Shown: positions 1 to 5,558, counted from the first letter of the stretch. The stretch: 5,643 nt of DNA from an uncultured Collinsella sp. (GCA_902495525.1 CABUXL010000093.1:1-5643); one strand, 5' to 3'. Translations and numbers: made by a program. Notes: a model not told the origin generated them from the letters alone.

Positions 1-573
1 AAAGAGGGCGCCGCCGGTGTCGATTTCTTTATAGGTACAGGTGACGCCTTCGTTGGCGAGCCACTGCTGGCCGACGAAGGTTTGCATAACGCCAGAGTTG
101 CAGCCGATGGTGAGGCCTTGGAGTGCCTGGGGGTCACCCTTGGCCAGATCGTCGCGATCGGGCTTGGCGTAGATGTAGTAGCGCTCGGTGCCCTCGGGGT
201 TTGAGGAAAAGAGTAACTTTTGCTCGCGTTCTACTGAATGCGAGATGTTGGGCATGAGGTCGATTTCGCCCTTCTCGAGCATGTCCATGAGCTCGGTGAA
301 GGTGCCGGACACGTATTCGTACTGCCAGCCAGGGGTGTAGTACGAGAGGGTCTGGAGGTAGTCGTAACCCCATCCCGAGAGGCGTTCGCCGGGGGTGCCA
401 TCCTGGAACCCCTCGTTGTTGACAAGCCAGCCGACGCGGACCGTCTTGACCTGCTGGTCGGAGTCGGCGGCAAAGGCCGGGGTGGGCATGACGGCGCTCA
501 GTAGTGTGAGCGCAGCAAGCGCGACGGCTAGGGTGCGATATAGAGCTAAGCGAAGGACGGCGGAAGGTTTCAC
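1..573 (-). CDS. Extracellular solute-binding (SBP_bac_3-like) protein, N-terminal part, cut at the window edge
   Basis: The first 191 residues are visible and the gene continues past base 1. Residues 1-35 form a signal peptide: MKPSAVLRLALYR, then a hydrophobic stretch, then PTPAFA before ADSD, a good signal peptidase I site after A35. There is no lipobox cysteine. From residue 45 (VRVGW) the chain resembles periplasmic amino-acid-binding-type domains, with a GWGYDYLQ stretch, FTELMDMLEKGEIDLMPNIS and later LTIGCNSG. In gut Actinobacteria and Clostridia such domains are often the sensor part of GGDEF, EAL or histidine kinase proteins, so this may be a sensor rather than a transporter subunit; the missing C-terminus decides. 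I chose the GTG at 573 because AGGA lies six bases upstream. An in-frame ATG at 606 has no ribosome binding site and would lie upstream of the likely -10. The gene diverges from the channel gene at 813. Confidence 0.8.
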   Translation of the reverse strand, partial: MKPSAVLRLALYRTLAVALAALTLLSAVMPTPAFAADSDQQVKTVRVGWLVNNEGFQDGTPGERLSGWGYDYLQTLSYYTPGWQYEYVSGTFTELMDMLEKGEIDLMPNISHSVEREQKLLFSSNPEGTERYYIYAKPDRDDLAKGDPQALQGLTIGCNSGVMQTFVGQQWLANEGVTCTYKEIDTGGALF

Positions 574-594
574 AGGCAATCCTATCGAGTCGAG

Positions 595-600
595 ATAATA
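595..600 (-). promoter_or_regulatory. Possible -10 box for the solute-binding protein gene
   Basis: Read on the minus strand this is TATTAT, one mismatch from TATAAT, about 20 bases upstream of the GTG start at 573. No good -35 box is visible at the expected distance; a CTGAGC-like hexamer is the best available. If used, the transcript would have a very short leader and would exclude the alternative ATG at 606. Confidence 0.3.
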
Positions 601-630
601 CCGCATAAGGATACCAGCTCAGCTTGCCTA

Positions 631-764
631 ACATCCGGCAGATGGGTAGTCATTGGGGACGTTCTTAAACGACTAGTCGCTGGGGACACTCTTTGCCGGA
701 GTTGGCACTTAGGGACGTTCCCAATCTGTTCGACACAAAAGGAACGTCCCCAAGTGCCGGATGT
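631..764. repeat. REP-like cluster of inverted and direct repeats in a divergent intergenic region
   Basis: The block is bounded by a perfect 10-base inverted repeat, ACATCCGGCA at 631-640 and TGCCGGATGT at 755-764. Inside are four copies of a GGGGAC-type core. Two are direct and 27 bases apart (647-666 and 674-693, 16 of 20 bases identical). A third is at 711-721 and a fourth, inverted, is at 741-751. A 10-base palindrome CGACTAGTCG lies at 670-679. Read inward from either end, the pattern is ACATCCGGCA followed shortly by TTGGGGACGTTC. Cores of this type occur in dispersed intergenic repeats of many bacteria, some linked to REP-associated Y1 transposases; I recall this from general knowledge and cannot check it. 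No transposase gene is present here, so this would be a non-autonomous or remnant element. Confidence 0.7.
704..758. repeat. Long imperfect hairpin inside the REP-like cluster
   Basis: The left arm 704-721 (GGCACTTAGGGACGTTCC) pairs with the right arm 741-758 (GGAACGTCCCCAAGTGCC). Seventeen of 18 positions match and the loop is 19 bases (722-740). The single mismatch is A711 opposite C751. The stem is strong enough to form in single-stranded DNA or RNA. It has no following T-run on the plus strand, and the A-run in the loop (737-740) gives no convincing terminator on the minus strand. Confidence 0.75.
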
Positions 765-812
765 GCGACAATACCGAGCAACGTGATGGGGCGTCTGGGA
801 AAAGGGGTCGCG

Positions 813-1238
813 ATGAACAAGTTGAGGACGCTTGCCGACGTGTTGCGCCAGGCTGGCTTTGCGCGTATCACCGGCCTGTTCCTTATCTTCTACCTGCTGT
901 GCTCGACGGCCGTCTGGCTGTCCGACCCTGCGACCCTTACGTTTGGCGATGGCCTCTGGTTTAGCTTTGAGACCGTATCGACGATCGGCTTTGGCGATAT
1001 CCCGGCCGAAACGCCCGTTGCCCGCGCTATCACCGTCGTTTTGAGCGTCATCAGCATCTTCTACATCGCCATGCTCACGGGTGTGGCGGTGAACTACTGC
1101 AATACGCTCATCAAGATGCGCCAAAAGGACACCATGGCGCGCTTTATGGACGATCTTGAGCATCTGGAAGAGCTCGATCGCGATGAGCTCGCCGACCTGT
1201 CGCGCCGCGTGCGCGAATATCGCCGACGCCAACGCTAG
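813..1238 (+). CDS. Small two-TM potassium-channel-like protein (Ion_trans_2 / KcsA-type pore)
   Basis: This 141-residue membrane protein should form a tetrameric cation pore. Helix 1 is about residues 19-36 and helix 2 about 73-96. Between them is a pore loop with LWFSFETVSTIGFGD at 48-62. The filter is T57-I58-G59-F60-G61, a GFG variant of the potassium signature TVGYG. Aligned without gaps to KcsA as I remember it, E53 and D62 match E71 and D80. The charged C-terminus (about 101-141) is probably an amphipathic or coiled-coil tail. There is no RCK, cyclic-nucleotide or voltage-sensor domain. I chose ATG 813 because AAAGGGG lies five bases upstream; the reading frame opens earlier, at 693, but that stretch lies in the repeat cluster, and the ATG at 786 has no good ribosome binding site. 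The LOG gene follows after 36 bases, so cotranscription is plausible. Potassium selectivity is inferred from the filter alone. Confidence 0.85.
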   Translation: MNKLRTLADVLRQAGFARITGLFLIFYLLCSTAVWLSDPATLTFGDGLWFSFETVSTIGFGDIPAETPVARAITVVLSVISIFYIAMLTGVAVNYCNTLIKMRQKDTMARFMDDLEHLEELDRDELADLSRRVREYRRRQR

Positions 1239-1274
1239 GGCGGGCGCCGCGCGTCACGATGAGGGGGACTGAAT

Positions 1275-1808
1275 ATGAATATCACCGTGTATCTGGGCGC
1301 CAGCGTCGGTAATGACCCGGCGTTTCTGCCTGCGGTGCAAGAGCTGGGCAACTGGATTGGCTCCAACGGGCACGCGCTGGTATACGGCGGGTCCAAATCG
1401 GGCCTGATGGGCGCGCTCGCCGATAGCGTGCTCGATGCCGGCGGGCGCGTGACCGGTGTTGAGCCGAGCTTTTTTATCGAGGCCGAGTTTCAGCACGATG
1501 GTATCGATGACCTGATCGTGACGAGCGACATGGCCGAGCGTAAGGCCAAGATGATCGAGCTTGGCGATGCGTTCATCGCCTTTCCGGGCGGCACGGGTAC
1601 GCTCGAGGAGATTGCCGAGGTCATGTCGGCCGTGTCGTTGGGGCATCTGAGCGCGCCGTGCATCCTGTACAACTTGGACGGTTACTACAACGATTTTAAG
1701 TCGCTGCTCGAGCACATGATCGATAAGGGCCTATCGAGCCCGCAACGCCAGCAGGGTATCTACTTTGCCGATGACCTGCACGAGATCGCATCGATTATCG
1801 GCAGCTAA
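1275..1808 (+). CDS. LOG family / TIGR00730 Rossmann-fold protein (possible nucleoside 5'-monophosphate phosphoribohydrolase)
   Basis: This complete 177-residue protein has the usual length for the short LOG class. It opens with a beta strand MNITVYLGAS, followed by YGGSKSGLMG at 37-46 (the GGxxGLMG nucleotide-binding loop), ERKAKM at 88-93 and PGGTGTLEE at 104-112. R89 and E112 match the conserved catalytic Arg and Glu of LOG enzymes, so the active site looks intact. Family members cleave the N-glycosidic bond of AMP-type nucleotides; plant and some actinobacterial members release cytokinin bases. In a gut bacterium, general nucleotide turnover is the safer guess. GAGGGGG at 1261-1267 is a strong ribosome binding site seven bases before the ATG. 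The start lies 36 bases after the channel gene with no clear terminator between. Despite older annotations of this family as lysine decarboxylase, that activity should not be assumed. Confidence 0.9.
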   Translation: MNITVYLGASVGNDPAFLPAVQELGNWIGSNGHALVYGGSKSGLMGALADSVLDAGGRVTGVEPSFFIEAEFQHDGIDDLIVTSDMAERKAKMIELGDAFIAFPGGTGTLEEIAEVMSAVSLGHLSAPCILYNLDGYYNDFKSLLEHMIDKGLSSPQRQQGIYFADDLHEIASIIGS

Positions 1809-1841
1809 GCCTTAGGTCTGTCGCGCGTGCGGTGCCCAGTA

Positions 1842-1857
1842 GCGCCGTTTACGGCGT
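1842..1857 (+). terminator. Short hairpin after the LOG gene, weak terminator candidate
   Basis: CGCCG at 1843-1847 pairs with CGGCG at 1852-1856 around a TTTA loop, and a further G-T pair is possible in RNA. It lies 34 bases after the LOG stop and upstream of the proposed ClC promoter, where a terminator would be expected. The following sequence has only a three-T run, so termination would be weak or factor-dependent. Confidence 0.3.
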
Positions 1858-1864
1858 AGATGGT

Positions 1865-1895
1865 TTGCCCGCCTGCGCGGTACCCGTCTTACAAT
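1865..1895 (+). promoter_or_regulatory. Possible promoter of the ClC gene
   Basis: The -10 candidate TACAAT at 1890-1895 has one mismatch from consensus. The -35 candidate TTGCCC is at 1865-1870, giving a 19-base spacer that is longer than ideal. The predicted start would be near 1902, about 34 bases before the ClC start codon. The -10 and its two following bases (TACAATAA) recur upstream of prfC at 5506-5513. Confidence 0.4.
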
Positions 1896-1935
1896 AAAAG
1901 TTATCTTTGTCGCTTTTGACCAACGGGAGGTCCCG

Positions 1936-3240
1936 ATGGACAACCTTGCAAAACCCAAAAACCGTGCGCTGTTTTTAGTTAGCGTAGCCGTGACCGGTGC
2001 GTTTGCAGGCGCCGCGGTCTGGCTGTTTTTCTTTGCGATGGAGCACGGTATCGACTATCTATGGACCGAGATCCCGCATATGCTGGGCGTCGCTTCGCCC
2101 GAGCTCGCGAGCGGTCCGTTCGGTTTTTTGCCGTATCCGTTTTTCGTCTGCCTGCTGGGCGGTCTGCTAATCGGTCTGTACGAGAAGATGACGGGCACCA
2201 AGACCGATGACCTCAACCAGGTGATGGCCAAGGTAAAGCGCGACGGCCGCTACCCGTACGACAACCTCGGCAAGCTTTCGCTCGCGGCATTGCTGCCGCT
2301 GCTGTTTGGCGGAAGCATTGGACCGGAGGCCGGCCTGACCGGCGTTATCGCCGGTCTGTGCAGCTGGGTCGGCGACCGCATGCGTCGCTTTGGCGCCGAG
2401 TTTAGGCAGCTCACGCTGCTGGGTACCCAAGCTGCCCTAACGGCGCTCTTCACCGCGCCCGTGTTTGGCTTTGTGGCACCGCTCGCCGGTAGCGCCGACG
2501 GCCAGGGCGCTAATGACGATCAGGGCTCCGAATCCGATGAAATCACCATCAAGCTGCCCAAGGCGCAAAAGACCGTGGTCTACGGCATCGCGATTGCCGG
2601 CGGCCTGGGCACCTATCTGTTGCTCGGCCAGCTTATGGGCGGCGGTATGGGCATGCCGAGGTTCGAGGCCGCCCAGGTGGGCAACCTCGAGCTCGCCTGG
2701 CTTATTCCCCTGGCGCTCATCGGTACGGTCTGTGGCTGGCTGTACTTTGTCTCGGAGCACGCAAGCGAGGCGTTGGCCCACGCCATAGGGGAGCGCCCTG
2801 TTGCCAAGGCCATGCTGGCCGGTTTGGCGCTCGCTATCTGCGGCACGGTCCTGCCCTACACCATGTTTGCTGGCGAGACGCAGGCCGACGTGCTCATGGA
2901 GACCTATATGACCATTCCCGCCGGTGTGCTCATTGCAACTGGTCTTATCAAGGCCATGCTGACGCCCGCCCTCATCAACCTGGGCTGGCGCGGCGGTCAC
3001 TTCTTCCCGGTTATCTTCTCGGGCGTGAGCCTGGGCTACGGCCTTGCCGTCCTTACGGGCGCCGATCCGGTCTTTTGCGTCGCCGTCTGTACCGCCTCGA
3101 CGATGGGTGCCGTCATGCGCCAGCCCATCATGGTCGTGGGCCTGCTGCTCATGTGCTTCCCGCTCAAGGGCATTGTCTGCATGATCATCGCCGCCGTCAT
3201 CGCGGCAGGCATTCCGTTGCCCAAGCCGCTGCGCAAGTAG
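1936..3240 (+). CDS. Divergent ClC-family (voltage-gated chloride channel type) anion transport protein
   Basis: This complete 434-residue protein has about ten hydrophobic segments. Two ClC signatures are visible: GSIGPEAG at 126-133 (the GxxGP element of helix F) and GGHFFP at 353-358 (the GxFxP element of helix N). An ALFTAPVFG stretch at 170-178 matches the helix G-H region. The GSGIP element is not recognisable. The position of the external gating glutamate (E148 in E. coli ClC-ec1) is I128, and by a gap-free alignment the internal one (E203) is G185. Family knowledge links loss of these residues to channel-like, proton-uncoupled transport, so a passive anion pathway is more likely than a Cl/H antiporter; substrate is unproven. 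An acidic hydrophilic loop (about 186-202) interrupts the membrane domain. There are no CBS domains. GGGAGG at 1925-1930 supports this ATG. It converges on the ABC permease gene. Confidence 0.88.
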   Translation: MDNLAKPKNRALFLVSVAVTGAFAGAAVWLFFFAMEHGIDYLWTEIPHMLGVASPELASGPFGFLPYPFFVCLLGGLLIGLYEKMTGTKTDDLNQVMAKVKRDGRYPYDNLGKLSLAALLPLLFGGSIGPEAGLTGVIAGLCSWVGDRMRRFGAEFRQLTLLGTQAALTALFTAPVFGFVAPLAGSADGQGANDDQGSESDEITIKLPKAQKTVVYGIAIAGGLGTYLLLGQLMGGGMGMPRFEAAQVGNLELAWLIPLALIGTVCGWLYFVSEHASEALAHAIGERPVAKAMLAGLALAICGTVLPYTMFAGETQADVLMETYMTIPAGVLIATGLIKAMLTPALINLGWRGGHFFPVIFSGVSLGYGLAVLTGADPVFCVAVCTASTMGAVMRQPIMVVGLLLMCFPLKGIVCMIIAAVIAAGIPLPKPLRK

Positions 3241-3313
3241 CACGGTGGCGCACGGGCAGTACAAACATTTCAAACCCGGTGTGAGGGCGTAGACACGGGC
3301 CGAGCGCCTCCCC

Positions 3314-3339
3314 AAAAAACCGCGCCAGGTCTACGGCGC
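3314..3339 (-). terminator. Rho-independent terminator of the GntR-ABC operon
   Basis: Read on the minus strand, GCGCC (3339-3335) and GGCGC (3326-3322) form a stem around an eight-base loop, followed by GG and a run of six T (3319-3314). It begins 24 bases after the permease stop codon, as expected for the end of the operon. It lacks a T-run in the other direction, so it would not serve the convergent ClC gene. Confidence 0.65.
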
Positions 3340-3362
3340 ATGCCCGATGATGCCGCGCTTGC

Positions 3363-4061
3363 CTACAGGTCGCGTGCTCGATAGACCTTGATGCTGATGG
3401 CGCAGCTAAGCGCACATAGCACGAGGGCCAGCACGGCAATTCCTGCGCACAGGCAGCCGAGGACGGCAGGATCGGGATTCGCCCCAGCAATCGACATGAG
3501 CCAGTTGCTGATGGGGTTGGAGGAGCTCAGCGTGGCCATGGCAAGGCATCCGAGCAGGGCAAACAGACCGACGGAAAGGCGCAGCGCCTCCATGTGTCCA
3601 AATCGAAAGAACAGCGGCTGTGCCAAAAACACCATCATGAGGGAGATGAGCATCGATGCGGCGGAGGCTATTGTGGCCTCAAAGACGATCTGTCTCGTCG
3701 AGGGGATACCCGCGCTGTTGAAGAGCGGGATAGAGACGATGCACAGAAGCGCGGCGGCGCACGCCATGACAGCCGAGAAGACAATGATGCTCAGGTAGCG
3801 TGCACAGATGATGTCTTTGCGCGAGAGGGGCAGCGTTGCCCGATAACGTTCCCATCCGTTTTGATTGTCGAAGCCGGCCAGCGAGCTCATAACCATGATG
3901 GGCGACATGGCACTGACCGCGCAGGCGCCGGCGCTCATGCCGGAATCGCCATCCGATGCGTTGGCGAGGGTCAACACGACGAAGATGAACAGGCCGACGC
4001 CCGCGATGCTTGGGACAAGCGAGCGAACGATGGCGAGCTCGGACATAAAGGCGCGTTTCAT
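3363..4061 (-). CDS. ABC-2 type transporter permease (ABC2_membrane_5-like)
   Basis: This complete 232-residue inner-membrane protein has about six helices, near residues 14-33, 43-63, 88-113, 125-150, 160-178 and 200-225. Between helices 2 and 3 lies a cytoplasmic segment with DNQNGWERYRATLPLSRKDII at 65-85 (core LPLSRKD at 77-83). This is typical of the small ABC-2 permeases paired with GntR regulators, such as YtrC/D-like and bacteriocin- or antibiotic-linked exporters. It should dimerise and be driven by the ATPase encoded just upstream. Its ATG overlaps the ATPase stop codon as ATGA, which favours this start over M6 and implies translational coupling. GGGG lies eight bases upstream. Substrate cannot be told from sequence. 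A terminator follows 24 bases after the stop. Confidence 0.87.
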   Translation of the reverse strand: MKRAFMSELAIVRSLVPSIAGVGLFIFVVLTLANASDGDSGMSAGACAVSAMSPIMVMSSLAGFDNQNGWERYRATLPLSRKDIICARYLSIIVFSAVMACAAALLCIVSIPLFNSAGIPSTRQIVFEATIASAASMLISLMMVFLAQPLFFRFGHMEALRLSVGLFALLGCLAMATLSSSNPISNWLMSIAGANPDPAVLGCLCAGIAVLALVLCALSCAISIKVYRARDL

Positions 4062-4939
4062 TTCGAAGCCCCTTTCAGCATGAGGCGCAGGTAATCATCA
4101 ATGGTTGCCCGGTCGCAGGGAATCTCGGGGAAGGCCTCGAGCGCCTCGCGACGGTTGGGCACGAGCACGTCCACGCTATAGGCGTGGTGGGCGGCATGGG
4201 CGCCTTCGACGCAAGCCATGAGCTCGGACGCCTGCGCCTGCGTGCAATGGGCGATGCCGGCGCGGTCGGTAATGTCCTCCCGCGGCAGGTCAAATACAAT
4301 CGAGCCGTTATCGATGCAGATGACGCGGTCGGCGGCGCGATCGAGGTCGGACGTAATGTGGCTCGAGAGCAGCACGCTGCACTGGCCGTCGGAAACAAAG
4401 GCGAGCAGCTCATCGAGCAGTTCCTCGCGCGCCATGGGATCAAGGCCCGCGGTGGCTTCGTCCAAAACGAGCAGCTTAGCATTATGGCTGAGTGCACAGG
4501 CAAGCTGCAGTTTCATGCCCATGCCGCGGGAGAGGTCCTTGACCTTTGCCTTGGGATCGAGGCCAAATCGGTCGATGAATCCGGCGAAGGTGTCGTGACT
4601 CCAGGTGGGGTACGCCGGGCCTACGAGTTTCTCGATCTCGCCCACCTTGAGCGTGGAGGGGAAGGGGCACGTGTCCAGGACAAGGCCGACGCGGGAGCGC
4701 AGATGGCGCTGCGTCTCGTCGGGCACGTTGGCGTCGCAGCGCTGCCCAAACAGGTGCACCTCGCCGGCATCGAGCTTTATAAGCCCGAGCGCGGCGCGAA
4801 TCGTCGTTGTTTTGCCGGCGCCGTTTGCGCCCACAAAGCCGACGATCTGGCCGGGCTCCACGGTGAGTGTGACATCGCGTAGGGAAAAGCGGTCGCTTAC
4901 GCGGCGTGAGACGCCTTTGAGTTCTAGCAAGGTTTGCAT
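4058..4939 (-). CDS. ABC transporter ATP-binding protein (YtrB/YhcH-like)
   Basis: This complete 293-residue ATPase powers the permease encoded next. Walker A is GANGAGKT at 37-44 (K43), the signature is LSRGM at 136-140 in place of LSGGQ, Walker B is LLVLDE at 156-161 with catalytic E161, the D-loop is AGLD at 164-167, and the H-loop is SSH at 192-194. The Q-loop position carries D89 (GLVLDTCPF), a change that I recall being common in GntR-linked ABC-2 ATPases. The nucleotide-binding domain ends near residue 215; the remainder is a short C-terminal extension. I chose ATG 4939 because GAAAGG lies seven bases upstream. The open frame runs on to 5404, but that stretch overlaps the GntR gene in another frame and has no domain of its own. 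It starts 23 bases after the GntR stop. Confidence 0.92.
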   Translation of the reverse strand: MQTLLELKGVSRRVSDRFSLRDVTLTVEPGQIVGFVGANGAGKTTTIRAALGLIKLDAGEVHLFGQRCDANVPDETQRHLRSRVGLVLDTCPFPSTLKVGEIEKLVGPAYPTWSHDTFAGFIDRFGLDPKAKVKDLSRGMGMKLQLACALSHNAKLLVLDEATAGLDPMAREELLDELLAFVSDGQCSVLLSSHITSDLDRAADRVICIDNGSIVFDLPREDITDRAGIAHCTQAQASELMACVEGAHAAHHAYSVDVLVPNRREALEAFPEIPCDRATIDDYLRLMLKGASK

Positions 4940-4962
4940 GGTATAGCCTTTCTTGCAGATGG

Positions 4963-5343
4963 CTACTGCATGGTTTCGGGGGCTACAAGGTCGAGCATCT
5001 CGTGCAATTTGTCGCGCGTGACACCCAGGGTTTCGGCCTGCGTAGCGGCCTGCGCAAGCAACTCTTCGATATGGCAAAGCTGATTTTCGCGCAAGAGTTC
5101 CTGGTTGCCCTCGGCGACAAAGCAGCCCTTGCCCTGCACGGTACAGATAAAGCCAAGTTGTTCCAGGTCGGCATAGGCGCGCTTGGTGGTGATGACGCTC
5201 ACGCCCAGGTCGCTCGCGAGCGCACGGATGCTGGGAAGTTTGGCTCCCGCAGCGAGGGTGCCCGAAAGGATCTGGGCTTTGACCTGCGAGGATATCTGCT
5301 CGTAGATGGGCTTGTCGCTCGAATTGGATAGGATGATGTCCAC
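4963..5343 (-). CDS. GntR-family transcriptional regulator, YtrA subfamily
   Basis: This complete 126-residue regulator has an N-terminal winged helix with YEQISSQVKAQILSG (14-28), AGAKLPSIRALASDLGVS (32-49) and TTKRAYADLEQLGFI (52-66), then GKGCFV at 71-76 ending the wing. The C-terminal 50 residues form a short helical dimerisation domain. This short form, with no FadR or UTRA ligand domain, is the YtrA type, usually the first gene of an ABC transporter operon that it represses. That is the layout here, with the ATPase 23 bases downstream. The start is GTG, with AAGGAG five bases upstream. Palindromes at 5366-5405 overlapping the promoter imply autorepression. The inducer is unknown; relatives respond to cell-wall-active compounds. 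Confidence 0.93.
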   Translation of the reverse strand: MDIILSNSSDKPIYEQISSQVKAQILSGTLAAGAKLPSIRALASDLGVSVITTKRAYADLEQLGFICTVQGKGCFVAEGNQELLRENQLCHIEELLAQAATQAETLGVTRDKLHEMLDLVAPETMQ

Positions 5344-5365
5344 AGCGGCTCCTTAGCTGATGGGC

Positions 5366-5405
5366 TACACGTGTATATAACCGGTGGACACAGTATATAT
5401 ACACT
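5366..5405. promoter_or_regulatory. Probable GntR operator: paired palindromes upstream of the GntR operon
   Basis: Perfect nine-base arms GTGTATATA (5371-5379) and TATATACAC (5396-5404) flank a 16-base spacer. Each half is also part of a smaller palindrome: TACACGTGTA at 5366-5375 and GTATATATAC at 5393-5402. The heptamer GTATATA occurs in direct orientation at 5373 and 5393, exactly 20 bases apart, which puts both on one face of the helix. Ends of GT and AC are common in GntR-family sites. The right-hand palindrome covers the operon's -10 box, fitting repression. Binding is inferred. Confidence 0.55.
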
Positions 5406-5421
5406 ATGCACAGTTACGCAA
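5392..5421 (-). promoter_or_regulatory. Promoter of the GntR-ABC operon
   Basis: On the minus strand the -35 candidate is TTGCGT (5421-5416). The -10 is either TATACT (5397-5392, 18-base spacer) or TATATA (5399-5394, 16-base spacer). Either would start transcription near 5385, about 40 bases before the GTG start of the regulator. The -10 lies within the GTATATATAC palindrome. Confidence 0.6.
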
Positions 5422-5423
5422 GA

Positions 5424-5473
5424 GACAAATTCGGATTGGGCCGGCTGCCCGGGCCCTGACTGATGAATTTGTC
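5424..5473. repeat. Nested inverted repeat between the GntR operon and prfC
   Basis: The outer arms GACAAATTC (5424-5432) and GAATTTGTC (5465-5473) are a perfect nine-base inverted repeat with a 32-base spacer. Inside, GGGCC (5438-5442) and GGCCC (5452-5456) form a second stem around nine bases. The block lies directly upstream of the GntR -35 and of the presumed prfC promoter. There is no T-run after it, so it is not a standard terminator. It may be a binding site for a shared regulator or a structured element. Confidence 0.5.
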
Positions 5474-5476
5474 CTG

Positions 5477-5489
5477 ATAGGTGCCCTAT
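5477..5489. repeat. Short palindrome near the expected prfC -35 region
   Basis: ATAGG (5477-5481) and CCTAT (5485-5489) are perfect arms around TGC. The palindrome covers the place where a -35 box for the TACAAT at 5506 would lie, and no good -35 sequence is present there. It is short enough to be chance. Confidence 0.3.
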
Positions 5490-5505
5490 GGCAGGGTTTC
5501 GCGGC

Positions 5506-5511
5506 TACAAT
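5506..5511 (+). promoter_or_regulatory. Possible -10 box of prfC
   Basis: TACAAT lies about 48 bases before the prfC start codon and one mismatch from consensus. No convincing -35 box is found 16-19 bases upstream; TTGTCC at 5469 is too far away. A near-repeat of the surrounding ten bases (GCGGCTACAA at 5501, GCGGTTACAA at 5515) lies 14 bases downstream. Confidence 0.35.
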
Positions 5512-5558
5512 AATGCGGTTACAACGACGTAATGCACTCAATGCAAGAAAGGAGCCGC

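Noticed and set aside
765..812. Promoter for the channel gene
   Set aside because: GACAAT at 767-772 is the only -10-like hexamer and has no matching -35 box; the evidence is too weak to list as a feature.
582..1232. A 216-codon open frame on the minus strand opposite the channel gene
   Set aside because: It runs antisense to a gene with a clear pore motif, has no recognisable domain or ribosome binding site, and is a shadow typical of GC-rich DNA.
1805..1815. CTAAG-C-CTTAG palindrome across the LOG stop codon
   Set aside because: Five-base arms around one base, partly fixed by coding sequence; probably chance.
3275..3300. Possible terminator hairpin for the ClC gene (CCCG-G-TGT with ACACGGG)
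   Set aside because: The stem has a bulge and no T-run follows, so I would not call it a terminator.
2437..3315. A 292-codon open frame opposite the ClC gene
   Set aside because: It is low-complexity His/Arg/Gly/Asp-rich antisense translation of a well-supported membrane protein gene.
3288..3335. Inverted repeat CGTAGAC / GTCTACG in the convergent gap
   Set aside because: It has only seven pairs with a 34-base loop, and its right arm overlaps the loop of the better-supported terminator at 3314-3339.
4940..5404. N-terminal extension of the ABC ATPase frame up to 5404
   Set aside because: The extension overlaps the GntR gene in another frame, has an Arg-, His- and Cys-rich composition without a domain, and the ATG at 4939 has a good ribosome binding site directly before a normal ABC N-terminus.
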